Source: Saprospiraceae bacterium (GTDB taxonomy: Bacteria > Bacteroidota > Bacteroidia > Chitinophagales > Saprospiraceae). From it: a stretch of 10,867 nucleotides of DNA. The DNA is taken from assembly GCA_007125435.1 (NCBI GenBank), contig SLDF01000065.1:1-10867 (forward strand). The letters run 5' to 3'. Below, one piece after another: positions 7,582-10,867 of this stretch. Position 1 is the first letter of the stretch, and every line of letters begins with the position of its first letter. The notes beneath the pieces are model-generated. The model was given only the letters and a program-made list of their open reading frames with translations, had not been told where the DNA came from and did no database searches. A program made the position numbers and the translations under genes.

Positions 7582-7624
7582 AAGTTAAAGGTTCTAAACA
7601 TAGTTTTTTCATACGCTTTATTAT

Positions 7625-7661
7625 AAATGGAAATCTGCAAAGGCAGGTTTCCATTTTTTTT
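7625..7661 (+). terminator. intrinsic terminator of the DUF2807 gene
   Basis: Arms ATGGAAATCTGC (7627-7638) and GCAGGTTTCCAT (7643-7654) form a 12-bp stem with one U-G wobble and a 4-nt loop (AAAG). Eight T residues follow on the plus strand. It lies 44 bp after the stop codon and directly abuts repeat copy B. Confidence 0.92.
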
Positions 7662-7792
7662 ATTGCATCAGCGATGTGTAAGGGTGGCGACGCAGGAGCC
7701 AGACTCAGCGTAGCAATAGCGAAGCTGAGGCCGACCGTCCAGGGAGCCCTGGAACGTAGCGACCCGTAACGCAGTGGAGGGTGATGCCCAAA
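7661..7792 (-). repeat. G+C-rich interspersed repeat, copy B (inverted relative to copy A)
   Basis: Read on the minus strand it starts with TTTGGGCATCACCCTC (7792-7777), contains CGGGTCGCTA and CGGTCGGCCTCAGCTTCGC, and ends with CGCTGATGCAATA (7673-7661). The ends are identical to those of copy A. The interior is diverged and about 14 bp longer. A near-perfect palindrome, TCCAGGGAGCCCTGGA (7738-7753), can form a 7-bp hairpin. A further pair, CTCAGC and GCTGAG, lies in the middle. There is no coding frame. It fills most of the gap between the DUF2807 terminator and rarA. Confidence 0.75.
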
Positions 7793-7845
7793 GCGACAAA
7801 ATAAAATATAATCACAAATGCCTAAGGTATATCTGAAAATGGGTA

Positions 7846-7853
7846 TATTTTTG
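7846..7853 (+). promoter_or_regulatory. -7 promoter element directly at the rarA start
   Basis: TATTTTTG matches TAnnTTTG and ends 5 bp before the rarA ATG at 7859. Transcription would then begin at or within a few bases of the start codon, giving a leaderless or nearly leaderless mRNA. No TTG is found 17-23 bp upstream, so the call is tentative. Confidence 0.35.
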
Positions 7854-7858
7854 TCCTT

Positions 7859-9136
7859 ATGATGCCACTAGCTGAAAGAATGAGACCCAAACATTTAGAT
7901 GACTTCGTTGGTCAGGAAAAATTAATTGGTAAAGATGGGCCATTGCGCAGGATTATAGAAACCGGAAAAATACCATCTATGATCTTATGGGGTCCACCTG
8001 GTGTTGGCAAGACGACACTCGCACAAATCATAGCAGAGCAATCTAACCGCCCATTTTTCTCATTAAGTGCTATTAACTCAGGCGTCAAGGACATCAGAGA
8101 AACTATAGAGAAAGCAAAGAAACAACGGTTTTTTGATAGACCTTCGCCAATTTTATTTATTGATGAGATCCATCGCTTTAGTAAGTCTCAACAAGATTCT
8201 CTGCTAGGCGCAGTCGAGAAAGGGGTATTGACATTAATTGGTGCAACTACAGAAAACCCATCGTTCGAAGTCAATTCAGCATTACTATCCAGATCACAGG
8301 TTTATGTACTGACGCCACTTTCAAAGGACGAGCTCATTTCGATGGTCGACAAAGCACTCAAAGCGGATGTCCATTTGAAAACCATGTCGATTGATATCCG
8401 TGAATATGACAGGTTACTGTTATTTAGCGGTGGCGATGGCAGGAAACTATACAATGCTCTAGAACTGGCAGTAGGCGCACTATATCAAAAAGAAGGAGAG
8501 ATTGTAATAGACAATAATATACTCCAAAACGTGCTGCAAAAGAATCAAAGCAGTTATGATAAAACCGGAGAGCAGCATTATGATACTATATCAGCATTCA
8601 TTAAATCCATAAGAGGTAGCGACCCTAATGCAGCCATACTATATCTATCAAGAATGCTAGATTCTGGAGAATCAATTGAGTTTATCGGTCGCAGGTTGAT
8701 CATATCGGCAGCCGAAGATGTAGGACTGGCCAATCCCAATGCGCTTTTAATGGCAAAGACAGCCTTCGAGGCGGCTGGAATAGTAGGCATGCCAGAGGCT
8801 CGAATCATACTTTCGGAAGCAACAATTTATCTCGCCTGCTCAGAGAAAAGCAATTCAGCTTACCTTGCTATAGATAATGGGCTATCGTTTATAAAAAATC
8901 AACCTGACATTTCCGTACCACTACATTTGCGTAATGCGCCAACCGCTTTATTAAAGGAATTAGGCTATGGCGATGATTATAAGTATGCACATGATTACAA
9001 ACAAAACTTTGTCAAGCAACACTACATGCCCAAAGAAATTGAAGGAAAAATATTTTACAAGCCGGGTGAAAATAACTCAGAAGATAAATTGGCAAAAAGG
9101 TTAAGAGCAATGTGGAAAGACATTTACGAATATTAA
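7859..9136 (+). CDS. rarA: replication-associated recombination protein A (RarA/MgsA), AAA+ ATPase
   Basis: AAA+ ATPase related to clamp-loader subunits. In E. coli the family (RarA/MgsA, Mgs1/WRNIP1 in eukaryotes) acts at stalled replication forks, binds SSB and forms a tetramer. Features by residue: the conserved opening PLAERMRPKHLDDFVGQ (3-19), Walker A GPPGVGKT (45-52), Walker B ILFIDEIH (98-105), sensor-1 region GATTENPSFE (128-137), and the arginine-finger segment SALLSR (140-145). From about 245 follows the MgsA C-terminal domain with SFxxSIRGSDPNAA-like sequence (SAFIKSIRGSDPNAA), used for tetramerisation, and the well-conserved GLANPNAL and MPEARIILSEATIYLA segments. At 425 residues it is of normal length. 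The start is ATG 7859 or the adjacent ATG 7862; both keep the conserved PLAERMRP opening. No Shine-Dalgarno sequence is present. Its neighbours show no functional link. Confidence 0.96.
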   Translation: MMPLAERMRPKHLDDFVGQEKLIGKDGPLRRIIETGKIPSMILWGPPGVGKTTLAQIIAEQSNRPFFSLSAINSGVKDIRETIEKAKKQRFFDRPSPILFIDEIHRFSKSQQDSLLGAVEKGVLTLIGATTENPSFEVNSALLSRSQVYVLTPLSKDELISMVDKALKADVHLKTMSIDIREYDRLLLFSGGDGRKLYNALELAVGALYQKEGEIVIDNNILQNVLQKNQSSYDKTGEQHYDTISAFIKSIRGSDPNAAILYLSRMLDSGESIEFIGRRLIISAAEDVGLANPNALLMAKTAFEAAGIVGMPEARIILSEATIYLACSEKSNSAYLAIDNGLSFIKNQPDISVPLHLRNAPTALLKELGYGDDYKYAHDYKQNFVKQHYMPKEIEGKIFYKPGENNSEDKLAKRLRAMWKDIYEY

Positions 9137-9351
9137 TGGTAAAACTTTTGTATTCTCATTACTATAGCAACCTAAGACTAATTAGTTTGTTGATTCTCCA
9201 AATGACATAAAAAATCCTTATATTTGACAGAAATCATTACAGATTACCTTTTTACATCTTGGAAGTAAAGTTAAAACTTGGAGTATAGTCACTAATTAAC
9301 TTTCGAGGAAAGAATCTACTAAAAGACTTCTGTCTTAATTAAACTTAGATA
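9137..9351. other. gene-free stretch after rarA
   Basis: A/T-rich, with no supported coding frame. I see no convincing intrinsic terminator for rarA; the best inverted repeat (CTAA..TTAG near 9171-9184) has a 4-bp stem and no U-run. A TATATTTG at 9219-9226 matches the -7 consensus, but its nearest TTG is 26 bp upstream, so I do not call it a promoter. Confidence 0.5.
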
Positions 9352-9380
9352 TTGCCATAATGCAAGATTTAATAAATTTG
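9352..9380 (+). promoter_or_regulatory. Bacteroidota-type promoter for the acyl-CoA dehydrogenase gene
   Basis: TTG at 9352-9354, an 18-bp spacer, and TAAATTTG at 9373-9380: a full match with the same spacing as the promoter at 6649. Transcription would start near 9386, giving a leader of about 92 nt. An 8-bp palindrome, GGTGCACC (9394-9401), lies just inside the predicted transcript and could be an operator, though this is only a suggestion. Confidence 0.7.
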
Positions 9381-9477
9381 CGGTAGAGTTACAGGTGCAC
9401 CGAATAGGTATTCTATAATAAGACATTTAACGAAAGCATTTTTAGGTGCTTATCAATCAACAACTAATCACATTTTT

Positions 9478-10626
9478 ATGATCGAGGAATTAACAACAGA
9501 AAACCAAGAACTTATTAAGCAAAGTGCCAGAGACTTTGCGGAGACATTTATAAGACCACATGTCATGGAGTGGGATGAGGCTCAGCACTTCCCCAAAGAT
9601 CTCATGCACAGTCTAGGAGAGCAAGGCTTTTTGGGAGTGCTTGTTCCAGAGGAGTATGGCGGATCAGGTCTAGGCTATCAAGAATACATTACTGTCATTG
9701 AAGAAATAGCGAAAGTGGACTCATCTATCGGACTATCCGTTGCAGCGCACAATTCTTTATGTACAGGTCATATCCTTTCTTTTGGCAATGAAGAGCAAAA
9801 GCAAAAGTATTTACCAAAATTGGCTACCGGGCAGTTTATCGGTGCATGGGGACTCACAGAGCCAAATACTGGTAGTGATGCCGGCAGAATGAAGTGTGTC
9901 GCTGAGAAAGATGGAGACCACTATGTCATCAATGGCACGAAGAGCTGGATAACGCATGGCATCAGCGGAGACGTAGCCGTTGTCATAGTAAGAACCGGTG
10001 ATTTATTGGATAGCCGTGGTATGACAGCTTTCATAATAGACAGAGACACTCCCGGTTTTACAGGTGGTAAAAAAGAGAACAAGCTAGGTATGAGAGCTTC
10101 AGAAACAGCTGAGTTGATTTTTGACAATTGCCGGGTGCATAAAAGTCAGATGTTAGGCCAGGAAGGTGAAGGGTTTATCCAGGCCATGAAGATCCTGGAT
10201 GGCGGTAGAATTTCTATTGCAGCACTATCGTTAGGTATAGCTAAAGGTTCTTATGAAGCATCTGTTAAGTATGCACAAGAGCGCGAACAATTTGGGCAAC
10301 CTATATTCAACTTCCAGGGTATCAGTTTTAAACTGGCAGATATGGTCACTAAGATACAGGCAGCTGAACTACTTACCAGACAAGCAGCAGACTTGAAAAA
10401 CAAGGGAGAGTATGTCACGAAGGTGTCTGCTATGGCAAAGTATTATGCTTCAGAGATTTGTGTAGAAGTCGCTACTGATGCTATCCAAATTCACGGTGGA
10501 TATGGGTACACCAAGGACTTTCCTGTAGAGAAGTTTTACAGAGACTCTAAGCTATGTACCATAGGTGAAGGAACATCTGAAATCCAAAAGCTTGTGATTT
10601 CAAGAGAAATACTTAAAGGTAAATAG
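9478..10626 (+). CDS. acyl-CoA dehydrogenase (short-chain/butyryl-CoA type)
   Basis: FAD enzyme that forms the trans-2,3 double bond of an acyl-CoA, the first step of beta-oxidation or of a branched amino-acid pathway, passing electrons to ETF. Its 382 residues match the family length. Domain order: N-terminal helices (1-120), middle beta domain (121-235) with FAD-binding GLTEPNTGSDAG (125-136) and the Trp-containing SWITHG (156-161), then C-terminal helices. AQEREQFGQPI (266-276) and QIHGGYGYTKDFPVEKFYRD (337-356) are the second conserved regions. Glu364 in TIGEGTSEIQ is at the position of the catalytic base in short/medium-chain enzymes; isovaleryl- and long-chain types have it elsewhere. 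This supports a butyryl/short-chain-like enzyme, but chain length cannot be read reliably from sequence. It stands alone, with its own promoter and terminator and no ETF or thiolase gene beside it. Confidence 0.95.
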   Translation: MIEELTTENQELIKQSARDFAETFIRPHVMEWDEAQHFPKDLMHSLGEQGFLGVLVPEEYGGSGLGYQEYITVIEEIAKVDSSIGLSVAAHNSLCTGHILSFGNEEQKQKYLPKLATGQFIGAWGLTEPNTGSDAGRMKCVAEKDGDHYVINGTKSWITHGISGDVAVVIVRTGDLLDSRGMTAFIIDRDTPGFTGGKKENKLGMRASETAELIFDNCRVHKSQMLGQEGEGFIQAMKILDGGRISIAALSLGIAKGSYEASVKYAQEREQFGQPIFNFQGISFKLADMVTKIQAAELLTRQAADLKNKGEYVTKVSAMAKYYASEICVEVATDAIQIHGGYGYTKDFPVEKFYRDSKLCTIGEGTSEIQKLVISREILKGK

Positions 10627-10653
10627 TATCATACACATACATATTAAAGATAC

Positions 10654-10689
10654 AAAAGAGGCAGGTTTATAAAAATCTGCCTTTATTTT
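10654..10689 (+). terminator. intrinsic terminator of the acyl-CoA dehydrogenase gene
   Basis: Arms AGGCAGGTTT (10659-10668) and AAATCTGCCT (10673-10682) form a 10-bp stem with one G-U pair and a 4-nt loop. The run TTTATTTTG follows. It lies about 30 bp after the stop codon. Confidence 0.88.
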
Positions 10690-10793
10690 GTCAGATAGAT
10701 TAATAGATAACTTGGTCTAACTTAGCGCATATCTCTAAAACCCATAAGAGAGTCATAGCCTTATCTTAATTTAATATTTACAGTCTAAAGAAT

Positions 10794-10801
10794 TATATTT
10801 G
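10794..10801 (+). promoter_or_regulatory. possible -7 element for the gene starting at 10831
   Basis: TATATTTG matches TAnnTTTG and lies 29 bp before the ATG, a normal distance. No TTG is found 17-23 bp upstream, so it is half a promoter at best. Confidence 0.35.
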
Positions 10802-10830
10802 AAGCGTGAATAGCTTATTAAATTATTGAT

Positions 10831-10867
10831 ATGGAAGTGATCATTTTTGAACCTGATTATGCAGGAC
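10831..10867 (+). CDS. 5' end of a gene running off the window
   Basis: ATG at 10831 opens a frame that stays open to the window edge, and an in-frame TAA at 10819-10821 excludes a longer start. The 12 visible residues are MEVIIFEPDYAG. A hydrophobic first beta-strand followed by EPD.AG is the kind of opening seen in Rossmann-like or GT-B glycosyltransferase proteins, but 12 residues cannot identify a family. It is supported by the -7 match 29 bp upstream and by its position after a terminator. No Shine-Dalgarno sequence is visible. Confidence 0.5.
   Translation, partial: MEVIIFEPDYAG

Noticed and set aside
7859..9136. Reading the AAA+ protein as DnaX or RuvB
   Set aside because: The PLAERMRP opening, the length of 425 residues and the SIRGSDPNAA / MPEARIILSEA C-terminal segments are those of RarA/MgsA.
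9171..9184. Terminator for rarA
   Set aside because: A 4-bp A/T stem without a following U-run is not adequate evidence.

Overview
The window looks like a chromosomal segment of a Bacteroidota bacterium. Three things point that way: (1) several upstream regions carry the Bacteroidota-type promoter elements TAnnTTTG (-7) and TTG (-33); (2) starts lack Shine-Dalgarno sequences and sit in A/T-rich leaders; (3) ribosomal protein bS16 carries a long C-terminal extension, and glutamine is charged by a direct GlnRS. A finer placement (Saprospiria-like, for example) would be a guess. I see no phage, transposase, CRISPR array, tRNA or rRNA. The genes are mostly housekeeping.

Left part (1-6150), all on the minus strand. 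In transcription order: argS (6053-4209), then glnS 33 bp downstream (4175-2505), then rpsP (2384-1713) with its own promoter and a good intrinsic terminator (1612-1652). Last comes a 464-residue protein that I do not recognise (1519-125). The first three genes all serve translation.

Middle part (6054-7858). An 856-bp gene-free stretch separates argS from a secreted head-GIN/DUF2807-type protein (6910-7581, plus strand). The stretch has a good plus-strand promoter (6649-6677) and a leader of about 225 nt that holds tiny ORFs and competing inverted repeats. The secreted-protein gene ends at a strong terminator (7625-7661). Two diverged copies of one G+C-rich repeat (6159-6276 and 7661-7792), in opposite orientation, flank this locus. 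They are the clearest structure not explained by genes.

Right part (7859-10867), plus strand. It holds rarA/mgsA (7859-9136), whose only visible -7 element is so close to the ATG that the mRNA may be leaderless. Next is a 341-bp gap with a textbook promoter (9352-9380), then an acyl-CoA dehydrogenase (9478-10626) with its own terminator (10654-10689). The first 12 codons of another gene (from 10831) run off the window. Apart from the argS-glnS pair, the genes look like separate transcription units. I found no convincing new multi-gene system. The items most worth a second look are the inverted repeat pair, the long leader of the secreted-protein gene, the bS16 acidic tail and the unrecognised 464-residue protein.
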